Source of the DNA: Megalonaias nervosa
Lineage: Eukaryota; Mollusca; Bivalvia; Unionida; Unionidae
Assembly (NCBI GenBank): GCA_016617855.1
Contig: JAECUM010001103.1
Location: 62,001-126,000, forward strand
Length of the DNA stretch: 64,000 nt
Reading direction: 5' to 3'
Part shown: positions 45,385 to 57,740 of the stretch, piece after piece
Position numbering within the stretch: the stretch's first letter is position 1
Layout: the number at the start of each line of letters is the position of its first letter
Program-made: the position numbers and the translations under genes
Notes under the pieces: model-generated
The model's input: the letters and a program-made list of their open reading frames with translations, nothing else
Database searches by the model: none
What the model was told of the DNA's origin: nothing

Positions 45385-46205
45385 GTCAGGCAACCTTAAA
45401 AAAATCTTTCAATGAAACAGATTTACTGAAATCTTTAAATGAGATAGCCTTAAAGAAATTTCTCAGTGAGACTTTATAGAAATCTTTCAATAAGACAGCC
45501 ATACTAAAATATTTCAATCAGACATATTTATAGAAATCTTTCAGTGAGACAGACTTACAGAAATCTTTCAGAGAGACGGCCTATAGAAATCTTTCAGTGA
45601 GATAGCCTTATAAAAATCTTTCAGTACAATAGCCTTATAGAAATCTTTCAGTGAGACAGCCTTATAAAAATCTTTCAGTGAGACAACCTTTTAGAAATAT
45701 TTCAGTAAGATGGCCTTACTGAAATCTTTCAATAACAGATTTACATGTATAGAAATCTTTCAGTGATTCAGCCTTATTGAAATCTTTCAGTGAGACAGAT
45801 TTACATAAGTCTTTCAATGAGACAGCCTTATTGAAATCTGTCAGTGAGACATATTTATAGAAACCTTTCAATGAGACAGCCTTAAAGAAATCTTTCAATG
45901 ACAAAAGTTTATAGAAATCTTTCAGTGAAATAGATTTACAGAAATCATTTACTGAGACACATTTATAGAAATCTTTCAGTGAGACACCCTTAAAGAAATC
46001 TTTCAATGACAAAAGTTTATAGAAATCTTTCAGTGAGATAGATTTACAGAAATCATTTACTGAGACACATTTATAGAAATCTTTCAGTGAGACAGCCTTA
46101 AAGAAATCTTTCAATGATGCAAATTTATAGAAATCTTTCAGTGAGACAGATTTATAGAAATCTTTTACTGAGACAGATTTATAGAAATATTTAAATGAAA
46201 CAACC
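45385..46205. repeat. ~30-bp minisatellite, about 27 copies
   Basis: Unit TTATAGAAATCTTTCAGTGA + GACAGCC, with many substitutions and length variants (27-33 bp). The KDFYKSVSL-type minus ORF is produced by 30-bp units and is not a gene. Confidence 0.92.
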
Positions 46206-46730
46206 TTAAATAAATATCTAAGTGACCTGCAGTATTAATCAAATTTAAAAAGCAAAATCTTTACTGCAGTGAAAAACCCACCAATTAAATCATATACTAG
46301 ACAAATATTTTATTTATTTTTGTTTTCAAAAGTAGGTTGTATTACCATTTGTGAAATCTGCATTATATGCAAAATAAGTAATATTAAAAAGTTCTTGACT
46401 GATTAAATATTTATCTACCTGTACAATGATGCTAAATTTTAACATGATAATATTTATTCCTTTTTTTGCCAGTTAATCAGTGTTTAGTTCAAAACTGTTT
46501 TCCAACTTTTTTCCAGACTGCAAGAGATACTGATTCCAGAATGAGAATGCTGGAGGGAAATAATAATTGCAGGAGACTTGTAAATGCAAGAGCTGTAACA
46601 TGTATGCTAGTTGGTCACATGAATTGACATCCACTGTGAAAGTGAAAACAGCCATAAAACTCATATTTACAGCTTGCTACAGTATATTTACTAATATTCT
46701 GAGACCAACAGTAAGAGAAATACCACATAC
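46206..46730. other. Intron 1 start, no further signal
   Basis: AT-rich, following the exon 1 donor at 46730. Confidence 0.4.
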
Positions 46731-47076
46731 CTCTGGAGTATTCCCTGATGGGCTTAAAGTCACCTTTTTGTAGCTGTACCATGGAGGCTTTACTTCTTAT
46801 GTCCCCAAAATGTACAAACTCCACGACATTTTCTGCTTCTCCATCTCCTGTTTTTTCTCCATCACTGGAAGAATCTTCTGATGATTTGGTAACTTCCTGC
46901 TTAACCTTGGCAGAAATCACTGCTGCCAATTTTCCTTTACCTTTGGAAGTCACTTCTTGTGTAGCAGTAGCTTTCTGTTTTGACAAGTTTTTATTGCCAT
47001 TTCCTGAAATTTCTTTTCCCAAACTTGAAGCTTTTGTCTTTTTCTCACCTGTAAACAATTGCTTCACTTTCTTCAT
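46731..47076 (-). CDS. Exon 1 (first coding exon): Lys/Ser/Glu-rich N-terminus
   Basis: This exon encodes 115 residues plus one base (phase 1). The exon itself begins at 47134 after a pyrimidine-rich acceptor ending TTTTCAG, so 47077-47134 is 5' UTR and at least one UTR exon lies further right. The start ATG at 47076 is preceded in frame by a TAA at 47089-47091. The donor is G|GTATGT at 46731/46730. Residues 1-85 are rich in Lys, Ser, Thr, Gly and Glu and look disordered. From about residue 86 a more ordered segment (VVEFVHFGDIRSK...KPIREYSR) leads into the macro part. The position resembles the charged lead-in of MACROD-type proteins, but the sequence alone does not give a function. Confidence 0.72.
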
Positions 47077-47134
47077 GATCAGTGCCTTTTACAACACATT
47101 ATCATAATCCTCCACTTGTGCAACCATGGTCTAA
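47077..47134 (-). promoter_or_regulatory. 5' UTR piece with 12-codon in-frame upstream ORF
   Basis: A strong-context start (ACCATGG, ATG at 47125-47127) opens 12 codons that end at TAA 47089-47091. The main ATG follows 12 bases later in the same frame, in a weaker context (GATCATGA). This is either a regulatory upstream ORF that lowers or re-routes initiation, or a nonsense change that removed the first 17 codons of an older, longer N-terminus. Confidence 0.55.
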
Positions 47135-47740
47135 CTGAAAAGAGAAGAAAACTGACCCATGAGAGTGTGACTAAAGTGGCAACCTGAAATACATGGCGTG
47201 TGTACTGTGTGTGTGATAACAATGTCAGTCAAGCAGTATTCTCCCCAAGCTTTTCTCAGTTGCTTATTCTCCCTCTTGACCCCAAAATACAGCCCACTTC
47301 ACACCACACCTGAGCACTAGATCAAAATTATACATCAGTGTTGCACACAGGATGTCTTGCAACACTGTGTCCCCATCTCTCACAATACTGAAGAGCATGA
47401 AAAATTTCAGTGAGAACAATAATGGATAAAACAGTATGACCAAGGCGCATGCAGAAGTCATTATCTGGTGGACAATGAGCTAAAAAATGAATACCCACAA
47501 TCCCAAAAGTCAAAGTATAGCATTGTAGATATTTAGTGTTCATCTACAAACCATCATATATCAGATTTTGTGAGTCCCAAGCCTCAGAGCTGGTGCAAGC
47601 AATGTGCAAACTGTGTGCTTGCACAGGAAGCCATTCAGAGTGGTGACAAATTGGACAAGGGGTGCAAAAACCATACAAGGGAGCTAAAATTAATGAAAAC
47701 CTTTGATTTTTTTCTTAGTATGAAATTTTTTAAATTACAG
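47135..47740. other. DNA upstream of first coding exon, nothing recognised
   Basis: The pyrimidine tract at 47135-47150 is the acceptor for exon 1, so this is intron inside the 5' UTR. Confidence 0.4.
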
Positions 47741-47742
47741 AT

Positions 47743-48092
47743 TAATAATAATAATAATAATAATAATGAGGACTTTGCATAGCGCCTAATCTTTAGAAGC
47801 TCTAAGCACTTTACAACATTTGACAACACTTAAAAACATATATAATGATATGATTACAAAAAAAAAAACAAACACCACGAAATCAGAAAACAGAAAACAT
47901 GCTGTAAATATTTAAGGTAAGGAAACATTATTAGGTCTTTAAGTCTGTTCTTGCAGTTGAAATAGGTGAGTTTTAAGAGCGCTCTTGAATGAGATCACTG
48001 TGTCTTTGTGTCCAAGTTCAGTGGGCAATTCGTTCCATGTTGCTGGGCCCTGGTATGCAAAAGAATGTTGTCCATATGATTTCATTTTCATA
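47743..48092 (-). mobile_element. L2/CR1-type LINE 3' end
   Basis: The minus strand from ~48085 reads GQHSFAYQGPATWNELPTEL and FKSALKTHLFQLQEQT then stop, the standard C-terminus of L2/CR1 ORF2 ('..F...GP..WN.LP......S...FK..LKT.LF'). The 3' UTR holds CTTAGAGCTTCTAAAGATTA + GGCGCTATGCAAAGTCCTC and ends in (ATT)n. 5'-truncated. Confidence 0.75.
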
Positions 48093-48099
48093 GTGGGAA

Positions 48100-49160
48100 T
48101 AATGTATAACCATTAATCATACAGTAATAAGAAACATTTATGTAAAGAAATTATTTTATTTTCAACTTACATATTATGTTATTGTTATAAATTGATTAAT
48201 AATAATATTAGACTGGGTGCCTCTTTTGGCAGGCTCAACAAGTCTGCTCGGGTTTACTGTAACATTAAAACAGGTACCCAGTCTAGGCTCAACAAGCCTG
48301 CCTGGGTTTTGCATTATGTTAAAACAGGTACCCAATCATGAATTGATAAAACAATGGTAATGATTAATTAATCACACACTTCTTCCATTCAATTAAAAAA
48401 ATATTTAAAGGTAAAGAAGAAAACATGCAAATTTTTAAGAGTGTTGTAAACCTTTCTATTTCTGAGAAGCAATGATTAACAAAAAGTGAGTGGACATATT
48501 CTTAAAGATGAACAGTGTGTTTAGAAAGTGAATGTTTTATCTATTCTACATATGACGTGTTTAGGCATCTGAAGACTAAATATAAGCAAAATTGGTTAAG
48601 TTAAATTTCATATCAGTGTTAAATAATGACTTTTTAAAATATTTTTGAAATATGAGAATAAAATAATTACAGAATAAAGCAAATTTATTTTTTGAATAAA
48701 CAATAATTTCAAAACATACATGACTTATCTACATCATTTACTGCGGTCACCTGCATGCTGGACATAACAACTGTTTGACTAACGTCCATCCATTCTGTGC
48801 AGGAGACAAATCTCTAGCAATTTTTGTGTAATTTATCAAACAGATACTGTAAGCCTCATTACCCCATGTTTCATATGTGGATTTTGTTATACTCTCAATC
48901 TTTCCATTGATCCATCTAGTTCCTATTCCTATTGCCTCTCAAATCGCTGGGTGGATATTCAGCTAAATTTGGTACAAAAACTGCCCTGTGGTAACAATCT
49001 GTACTAGGTGTATACAGCTTTTACAACTCTTCCATTGATGCCATGGAAGGGGTCAAAGGTCAAACATATACAAATTGTAATTACAGTGACATCATTAAAT
49101 ATTTCAAATATTTCTGAGCAAACTTATTCATCATGTTTACATTTGTCAAAATATTACTTT
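48100..49160. other. AT-rich DNA with a short direct repeat
   Basis: A ~70-bp pair occurs at ~48210-48275 and ~48285-48345 (GGCTCAACAAG.CTGC..GGGTTT ... AAAACAGGTACCCA). No gene. Confidence 0.45.
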
Positions 49161-49164
49161 AAGT

Positions 49165-49598
49165 TGGCACCATGCAGCCACTAGTGTGCTGATGTTGCAT
49201 TACAGCCACCATGCAGCCACTAGTGTGCTGATGTAGTATTACAGCCACCATGCAGCCACTAGTGTGCTGATGTAGTATTACAGCCACCATGTAGCCACTA
49301 GTGTGCTGATGTAGTATTACAGCCACCATGCAGCCACTAGTGTGCTGATGTTGTATTACAGCCACCATGCAGCCACTAGTGTGCTGATGTTGTATTACAG
49401 CCACCATGCAGCCACTAGTGTGCTGATGTAGTATTACAGCCACCATGCAGCCACTAGTGTGCTGATGTTGTATTACAGCCACCATGCAGCCACTAGTGTG
49501 CTGATGTTGTATTACAGCCACCATGCAGCCACTAGTGTGCTGATGTTGTATTACTGCCACCATGCAGCCACTAATGTGCTGATGTTGTATTACAAGCT
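49165..49598. repeat. 39-bp minisatellite, 11 copies
   Basis: Unit CACCATGCAGCCACTAGTGT + GCTGATGTTGTATTACAGC, nearly identical copies, differing mostly at TTG/TAG. Reads as MVAVIQHQHTSGC on the minus strand because 39 is divisible by 3; no gene signals. Confidence 0.95.
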
Positions 49599-49599
49599 A

Positions 49600-51420
49600 C
49601 TATATATAGTATACAATCATAACAGGAAGACACTTATATACACAATAGATCTTGCACCATGGCTTTTGCCCAGGGGTCAACTTGAGTGCTGAGGAAAAAA
49701 GATTGGAAAATGATGAAACATTAAAGATGCTGTATATATGCATGTATAAATTTGGTCCAATTAAAAACATGGACCCTGATGTTCCATCACATAATGTGTC
49801 AGTTGATCAGGGTCCATGTTGCTGATTATACTGATTATTCCTAACAAACTGCACAGACCCATAACTGTTGAGGCATTATGTGATGGTAAATCTGAGTCTA
49901 ATTAGTTGGATCAGACTTGTACATGAATACATACAGTACTCTAATTACATTTGTAGAAATATCAAAACATGAAGGATGGACTAATATCTAAACCAGACAA
50001 ATATATCAGTGAATTAAATAAATCCATTTTTTATTTTATATTTGAACAGGTATAAAATCAGTAATAAAAGGTAAAATACTGATGATGACTGCCAATGTCT
50101 TGAGGGGGTGGGGGTAGAATATCATGCACTCTTTCCACTCTCTTGTATTTTGTATCCTAATTTCCATAATGCCATTCGTTAGTTTATAACAGGTCTGTGA
50201 AACTATTAAGAAAATAACATTATCAGCATCCATATGCCAGGTTAATGCCTGCTCTCACCAAAATTATCCATGGACATTGACTAATTAAGCTGGCTGTTAT
50301 TTTTATCAAAAGATCCTTTATTTGGCAATGGAAAAATACCTCAAATAATTTTTCTGAAGTCACCAAATTTTAAGTTCAAAGACAGTTATCAAAGATAAAA
50401 TATTACCATAGAATCTGCCTTGAAAGACCATGCCCTTTGTCAAAAATCAGTCACTCACAGGTCATAAAACTGATTAAATCTGCACTCAAAATGGGGTCTC
50501 TCAAAACAAGGGTATGCAATAAAAGTACCATTACCAATAAGCAGTCATAGCAAGAAGTTATAGCAACATGTCATGGCAACAGGTCATAGCGACAGTGATT
50601 ATTGGTAGACAGCTCAATGAGGAAGAAATCTGCATTATTCTGGTGACAACTCACGACAAACATGGCTAAGTAGATTCTTACAAGGATAAAATACTTAACG
50701 ATACTCTCTATGCAACGTATCTAAATTTATATATAGAAATATTACAAAAGGTACAAAGCATATGTAACTTGAACATATGAATGTGTTTATCTGCATATTT
50801 ATATTAATATCTCTCAACTGATGATGCTTTTAGTGTTTAAATGTGCTCAAAATATAAATGACTGAAGTGAGTATATAAATCATAAATTTTAGTTGGATGC
50901 CAATGTGCTTAAAGAAAAAAAGGATTGCAGAAAAATCCATCACCATGTGTACTAAACTTAAAAGTATATGAGCGGTTTCAAATAAAATGGAACATCATCT
51001 AATCCTACAGAATAAATACATGATGCATTTATCATCTTAAATTGTAATTTTTGTCCCAAAATATTGCATTTCTGTGGCTGATCAAACAACAAGCCTGAAA
51101 AGCTGCATCTCATAGCACTTAAAGTCATATAGCATAATATCAATCATATAGATCAAAAGAAAACTCTAACATTCAAAAATGAGAATATTTATATTTAGAA
51201 AATTGATAGTTGAATATTCTTTTCTTTACCAAATGAGTTTGGCAGTTTTTTGTAAAAGAAACAAACAAGAAAATTGTAAGCTGTGCAACACTAAATTAGT
51301 TCACAAAGGAAGAACCTTACACCTGCAAAATCAAGTAAAATTCAAACTCCGACTCTCAAAGTAATCTTATTGTTGTATTGCCCACATCAATGTTTCCAGT
51401 AACTGACATTCTGACACTCT
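49600..51420. other. No gene seen
   Basis: AT-rich unique-looking DNA. A possible ~17-bp inverted pair GGACCCTGAT/ATCAGGGTCC occurs at 49772 and 49807. Confidence 0.4.
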
Positions 51421-51423
51421 TGT

Positions 51424-51668
51424 TGTTGTTGTTGTAGGCTTTAACGCCATTTATTAAGCACAAGATAGGCTATACATGGCAGCCAGTATCAATGGTGGAG
51501 GAAGAACCCGGGAAAACCCCGGAAAGAACCACCTACCCAAGAGAAACTACTGGCAAGCTTTCTCACATACCCACATTGGCCGAGCCCAAGACTCGAACCC
51601 ACGCAGACAGAGGTGAGACGGCACTGATCCGTAACAGTGAGCACTTTAGACCACTCGGGGCTGACACT
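51424..51668 (-). mobile_element. SINE family B (Meta/V-like core), near full length
   Basis: The reverse strand begins CCCCGAGTGGTCTAAAGTGC (A box) and has GCGTGGGTTCGAGTCTTGG (B box). The core is AAGCTTGCCAGTAGTTTCTC, GGTGGTTCTTTCCGGGG and CTTCCTCCACCATTG. The tail is AATGGCGTTAAAGCC followed by (ACA)n. Body shared with 18.5 kb. Confidence 0.7.
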
Positions 51669-51829
51669 CTTGAATAGATGATGTAATACAGCAAGTTGAT
51701 GAAGCATATGGTATAGGAGAAAAATCAAAATGAACAAAGCATTGAGGTACCAAATGACAAGAGTGCCAAAATTTGTCTTGAATGATTTTGAATTTTCTTT
51801 CTATCAGGAGCAGCTGTAGTCAATCCTAT

Positions 51830-51995
51830 ATACCATTGCTACACCCTACACTCCCACCCACCGCACACCTTTACCTTCCCATATTCCATTACTACACCCT
51901 ACACTCCCACCCACCCCACACCTTTATCTTCCCATATTCCATTACTACACCCCAATTCCCACACCACCCAACACCTTTATCTTACCTTGTTAGGT
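51830..51995. repeat. ~56-bp minisatellite, 3 copies
   Basis: Unit CATTACTACACCCTACACTC + CCACCCACCCCACACCTTTA, C-rich on the + strand. Confidence 0.85.
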
Positions 51996-53008
51996 TACCT
52001 GTATTTCCACATTTGCTTTTTATACAAGTTTTGAAATCTTTACTCAGTTATGGAAAGAATAAGACAACAATATGACATAGTTGTTTTTACTTTCCTAAAA
52101 GTCGGCAAAGCAGACATCAACTTTTTATCACAAAAATGTACATAAACTGCCTTACAAATTTTACAACAGTCAGCCTGCTCCAAGGCAGCTGCCTGGAAAA
52201 CTGAACTTGCCCATGCAAGATTTGAGCCTGACCCAAATTACGACAATATCACAAAAAAAAGTTTTTTAAAAATAATGTAAGATAAAACATGGGATGTTTT
52301 TATGGAAAACATGTTACATTTTTTTTTTTTTTACAAATAAGGAATGTTTCATCTTTGTTTGCACCTTAAAATGCCATGCTGATATTAAAAATTACGGAAA
52401 AAGATATATGTAAATAGTACATGTATACATATGCAGCTGTATGTATGTATGTATGTATGTATGTATGTATGTATGTATGTATGCATGTACAGAAACTCAG
52501 CACAAAAGTGGCTATATAGTGCCAACAAAAGGTTATGCTCCAGAAAAGCAAAAATGAATTCCACAAAAACTGGGAAGAAATAAATGTGTAACTAAGTATA
52601 AGATAAAATATAAAGAGTAAAGATGTAAAAATTCTGTAAAATGTATATAAAATAACAGATAAAGGTAATTATATTTAAAATCCTTAAAACATGATTAAAA
52701 TTTCCCACATAAACCATATTTCTTTACAATATTCCAAGATTTTCTCAGGTGGTACATCCTTGTACATTATCTTCAATAAGTTCCCATCAAAATACTTACG
52801 TCTCAAAGGGACAAAAAACCTAGATTTTTAAGATAGGCACAGAAAAAGATGTTTCAGTACAAGATCTTATACTGAAAAATCAACCGTAATCAAGTAGAGA
52901 ACTGTGTTAACTTAATTAGAATCATGTTTTAATATATTATAAATTTTTTCTGTATCTAATTTTAAGATCTGTTGGCAGAAAATTTTTGATGTTTTCTTCT
53001 CTTGCCTC

Positions 53009-53009
<1 letters not shown>
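51996..53009. other. No gene; (GTAT)11 at 52440-52483
   Basis: AT-rich with a tetranucleotide repeat, otherwise unremarkable. Confidence 0.5.
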
Positions 53010-53044
<35 letters not shown>

Positions 53045-53481
53045 CATGAAGACTTAGTATAGTGCCTAATCTTTAGAAGATCTAAGTGATTTACAATATT
53101 ACATAACATATAAAAAAATACAGTCAAACAAACCTGACAAATTAACAGTTTGAGGGAAACATGCTACCAAAAGTGAATACAGAATATACTCACTCAGCAA
53201 GACTGACATTGTGATTTTAAAGTACAACATGTGTTCCTGCAAGACACCCATCCTGTGTGCACAGCAAGCTGTCATACATACATTGATGCCCTTTGGGAAT
53301 ATAAGGCAGTTAAGACAAAGGTAAAGGTGTGCAGTCCCCATAATGGTCTCACAGAGCATACTGGGTGGAAGAGGGGAGATTTGAAATATGAACAGGAAAG
53401 CAAAGATATAGTGTTGAATTCTTGAACAGTGAATAGAGTTCAATTATGGCCATGATTAGCTGTTATTTTGTGAAGAATACA

Positions 53482-53512
<31 letters not shown>

Positions 53513-54400
53513 TGGTGACTTATGGATGATAAAATGTGTAAATTCATGGAGCCAAACTGTGAAGTGATATTCAGATCAGGATACAAGTGGGAAAACTGAC
53601 TTGGTGAGTTCCTAATGTAGTCCAATAATAGAACTGTACAATTAAAAGAACACTGAATAACAGGACTTGAATCAGTTTCTATTTATCTTATTTCATTTAA
53701 CATTTTATCATCACAAGAGATAAACAGTGTATGTGGGTATGTGTGAGTATATGCATTATTAGTGTTATATGTCAATAAATGTCTTAAGTATTTGACTAAG
53801 TGAAGGGAAGTTCATGACATATATAATGACAAGATTACAAAAACAAACACCATGAAATTACTAAGCAAATTAAAAATGTTAGGTTTGCTTGGATGTCATG
53901 TATTAGTTGGGTTCTATTTATCATACAGCGGTTTCTCTTCATAGCTGAGATGGAGGGCTAGGGACTGATATGGTGAGATGGCATATGATATGGAGGTGAT
54001 CTGATGCAAGTTTGCAGGACAATAATGAAGACTTTAGAAAATTATCATCAGGTCTATGAAGAATCTAGTCTAAAATGTAACCATGTTTGTCAGTGGGTTG
54101 GCTAACTAACTGTTTGAGGTTGAAAATGTTAAAAGAATCTAGTTCTGATTTGTATGGATTTCCACGACAGTCAAAGAGAAAGCTGAAATCTCCAAGAAGA
54201 ATTAGGTTGTGCCTATCAAATTTTCATAATCCTGGAGGTTAGAAAACTGCTCCAAAAAGAGAGATACAATCAACATGTTTTTTCTGGGGTTTTTTGTTCT
54301 AGGAGGAGAGTGAAAGAGGCAAAAAATATGGACTGACATTTGTTTTATTATGAGTGAGGTTTGGACCTGTTCAATTATACGTTTTAATATCCTTGTAATC
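53010..54400 (-). mobile_element. L2-type LINE, endonuclease joined to 3' tail, RT deleted
   Basis: The 3' UTR and (ATT)n are at 53010-53118, homologous to the 47.7-kb copy. That homology stops at ~53118 and resumes at ~53815 (CATATATAATGACAAGATTAC), so ~700 bp is inserted. Right of this, the minus strand encodes an APE endonuclease relic: FCLFHSPPRTKN, FLEQFSNLQDYENL, LILLGDFSFLFDCRGN (GDFN motif altered), FNIFNLKQLVSQPTDKHGYILD, SDHLH..CHLT. The RT between them is gone. Confidence 0.6.
53480..53512. repeat. (CATA)8 microsatellite
   Basis: Pure tetranucleotide run within the insertion that splits the LINE tail. Confidence 0.9.
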
Positions 54401-56600
54401 TCATCCTTTCCTCCATATTAACAACGGTAACAGCAAGACTTTTAACTGATTTATTTATACTCACAAATGAATGACTTAAGATGTATTTGCATCAATTTAC
54501 TTAACTATTAACACCTAGTCAACATGAATTTTGGCAAAATGCATCAAAACAACATGTGACAATTTGACTTTTGAGAAAGATTTGAGAACACTTATTTTTC
54601 TCAACATAATTATTTGTTAGACTGAAAGTATGCATACATCTCCAGTAATTATTCTGCAAACAAGTGGCAATGAAACTGTGGATGCTAGAATTTCAGTACA
54701 TTAGTTGTGTTTTAAAGAAAGCTGGGTTGCTAATCATTTGACACAAGCTGATTTATTGGGGGGGTATTTCAAAATACACTAGTCAAAACAATCTCATTAG
54801 TTAACAATTATCCTTTGAAGTCACTGTCACGCATCAAAACAATCTTGACAAGTTGAGTTTTAGAGTTAGGAAGCTCAGCACATTTTGGAGGCCAAACACA
54901 AATGGCCTGTGACTACATTTGGACCTGAAAGTTAGCAAATCCATATCAAATGACTAAAATGTAACTCACGGATTAAGTTAAAAATATTTATTCCCTATTT
55001 CCCAACACTTGACCCAAATAGTAAATATTCACATTATGTCCATGCAAGAAAATGTGGGACTGGCCATGACAGTGACTAAAAGATGGATATGACTGACTTT
55101 GATAATATATCATGAAAATTAACAATCAGTGGATGAAAGAAACTGTGTGAATTTATGTAATAAAAGAATGTGGTACACATCAAGTACCTCCCAAAACTAG
55201 AGCTTGCCCAAGTCAAATTTTAGCTTGTCCCTGGCATCATGTAAGTCAATTTGTAATGCCACTGACACAGGCAAGCTCACACGACTTTGAAACAGAAGTT
55301 AAATTCTACAGGTGATGGAGTTTGCTGTTTTGAAAAAGCTTGATATTCAATTGTTTTTTTTTTTGCCGTACGAGTACATATCCATAATTGTCATCATACA
55401 GTGCATGGATTCACTCTTTCTTTCCAATACCTTATTTATAATGACTTAATAGTTTGTTGGGAATCCCTCTTTACCAATGAAACAGAATGGTCTGCTCACA
55501 AGTTTTGTTGATGCAGGAAACTAACTCCCTCATATTTGGACCTCGCAGAGGTTGTATTGTATTGTTTACAATGCCATTTTATACATATTTCAATGCAGGT
55601 TAAGCACAAGATGAGGTCAGTGGGTTTCAGTTGAAACAATTATTGATTAAAAGTCTGAATATCAGTTTTTCATGGCTTAAAAGAAACTCCTATTATCCTC
55701 TTTGGGTATTTTATTGACAGTCAAAAAGTCTGTCCCATAAGACATGTCCAGCATATATAGCTATTTCTGGAGACCTGTAATCACATATCCAAATATTATT
55801 AAATCGATCCAAGTAATATCAGATCTCCAGGTCCTATGTGTAAAAAGACCAATCAGATGTCATGTTCTGTTGATCTTGCAGTTCAGCAACAAAATCACAA
55901 CTTTCTAATTTCTGAAAAGTGGCACTTGTCATCTGGAACATGTTGTTACAAAGGATAACCCTACCTAACACAAATGGGCAACACATTATCTGATAGACTA
56001 TTAAAACTTAAGTGAGCTGTGAATTCCATAGATCAACAAAACATCAACTCTGTCTTTCAGATTTCCACTTAGGACTATGGAGATCTGATTTTAATCATGT
56101 TGTAATGAAATTAAACTGGTCACATATCTGTAATTTGGACTGTGAAGAAATTTGCTCCCAACACATTTTGATACATGCAGCACAGTTAACTGAACTGATG
56201 ACTCTTGTTTCCTTTTTGCTGTCCATCTTCAGCATTAAAATGTTTATGGTCATTCTGAGTTTGAAAGATAAGCAGGGAAAATAACACCTGCATTATTTTA
56301 TATTAGTCTCAATCCCACATAAACATTTACTCACGACCCGTATAATGTTTGGTTCGATTCAGATCACTCAGTACACGGTGTTTTCGATGAGGCTTGGCAA
56401 AATGGGTATCGATGAATACCAAGTTGGACAAACAAAAGAGGATGAATTTGACACCTTTATTAGCACTGATGAATATTTAAAGAACAAAACACTTGAATAT
56501 AATATTTTTTTCATGCGTTTCAGCTCTAATCAATACTGCATGTGAGCAACTGTTGCAAAAAGCAAACTGCATAAGCATAAGCCTATCAAGACCTACAAAA
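54401..56600. other. No gene or clear element
   Basis: AT-rich. Short ORFs (e.g. 56012-56284, +) lack recognisable motifs. A weak SINE B tail-like patch lies at ~55560-55620. Confidence 0.35.
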
Positions 56601-56619
56601 ATCAGCCATTAGATGTCCA

Positions 56620-56915
56620 TATTTGCATGGCCTCGGATGCGGAAGGTCGTGGGTTCAATCCCTGGCCATGTCATACCAAAGACTTACAAAAATGGTACTA
56701 ACAGCTGCCTCGCTTGGCGCTCAGCATTAAGAGGTTAGTGTTAGGACTGGTCGGCCTGGTGTCAGGGTAATGTGACTGGGTTGGACATCATGCTAAATGT
56801 CTGCAGCATGATGCCCCAGTGCTAAACATCACTATAAACTGCCACACTGCAGACATCGTAGCGATATGACTGAAAAATTGTTAAAGCTACGTTAAAAATC
56901 CAAATCACATCATAT
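56620..56915 (+). mobile_element. tRNA-derived SINE, family A
   Basis: B-box GTGGGTTCAATCCC (56650) and the full family body: CTCAGCATTAAGAGGTTAGT, GGTCGGCCTGGTGTCAGGG, CTGCAGACATCG, ending GTTAAAAATCC. Plus orientation, unlike the other two copies. The tail is a degraded CA-rich run. Confidence 0.7.
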
Positions 56916-56919
56916 CACA

Positions 56920-57478
56920 CATCCATATTTGCATGAATATAAGACTCCAAATATTCATGAAAATAAGGTGGAAATACCAATCTCAACAATGGTATGATAA
57001 CAAGCAGTTTAGCCACTGAATTCGTAAGAAGTCATGTGCATCTATGTGTTATTCGTGTACCCCCATAGTGATTACTTGAAAAGATCATTTCAAATATATA
57101 TAATTTCAAACAGGCTGTCAAGTCACACCTTTCAAAGTTATCAAAAGAATAAATCTGAAAGATACTTTAATGGATTGAACTTTCTTAGTGATACATGTGT
57201 TTATAATTCTGAAATCAGTTTATAAGATTTGTATTCTTAATAAAATTTTCTTTGTTTAGGCAAATGTGTTATTTTAATTTTTAAAATGTACCCATCCTCA
57301 AATTCTTCATGCCTAGGATACTATTGAAGATAGGGAAGTTTTTTTATGAACTTGTATGTGTCATCCTTGGTGAATCATGTAATTTTATGTTCATACTAGA
57401 ACTGTGTATCAATAGTATGAAACATTTTTATATTTGTTATATGTATAACCCATTATGTTATTTTCTGATCCTGCCTAA
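56920..57478. other. No gene seen
   Basis: AT-rich DNA with short ORFs only. Confidence 0.35.
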
Positions 57479-57480
57479 CT

Positions 57481-57559
57481 TATTACTATTATTATATTAT
57501 TATTATTATTATTATTATATTATTATTATTGCAGCTGTATTAATATTGTCACTGCAGCT

Positions 57560-57593
<34 letters not shown>

Positions 57594-57608
57594 TGCAGCT
57601 GTATGATA

Positions 57609-57647
<39 letters not shown>

Positions 57648-57650
57648 TAT
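57481..57650. repeat. (ATT)n microsatellite with GCAGCTGTAT spacers
   Basis: Three ATT runs are each separated by a (CACT/TACT)GCAGCTGTAT spacer, a small higher-order repeat. Confidence 0.85.
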
Positions 57651-57740
57651 AATACAATGTATGTTTAGGTATTTCTAGTGTGTTGGAATAGTCCTAAATG
57701 TTGTTATTTCAATAACAATCTGAAATATTAGTACTGATCT

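Larger units (their letters stand above)
2563..47134 (-). other. Split gene: macro domain-Roc GTPase protein (3' end beyond window)
   Basis: Ten minus-strand exons form one model of about 620 codons so far. Intron phases agree at every junction except around one unplaced exon between 27398 and 35809. Most junctions are phase 1. The reading order is a charged N-terminus, a MacroD-like macro domain, then a Roc GTPase. The known roles of these families are binding or removing ADP-ribose (macro) and GTP-dependent switching or dimerisation (Roc). Joining the macro and Roc halves into one transcript is an inference: donor 11722/11721 (phase 1) matches acceptor 4934 (phase 1), and both halves share strand and order. 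The alternative is two adjacent genes, the macro gene ending at an in-frame stop at 11645-11647. Introns reach 8 kb and hold nearly all the mobile elements listed here. Confidence 0.7.

Noticed and set aside
45716..46114. 132-codon minus ORF of KDFYKSVSL repeats
   Set aside because: By-product of a ~30-bp tandem repeat.
49159..49563. 134-codon minus ORF of 13-residue repeats (MVAVIQHQHTSGC)
   Set aside because: It is the translation of a 39-bp minisatellite. No splice, start-context or composition evidence for a protein.
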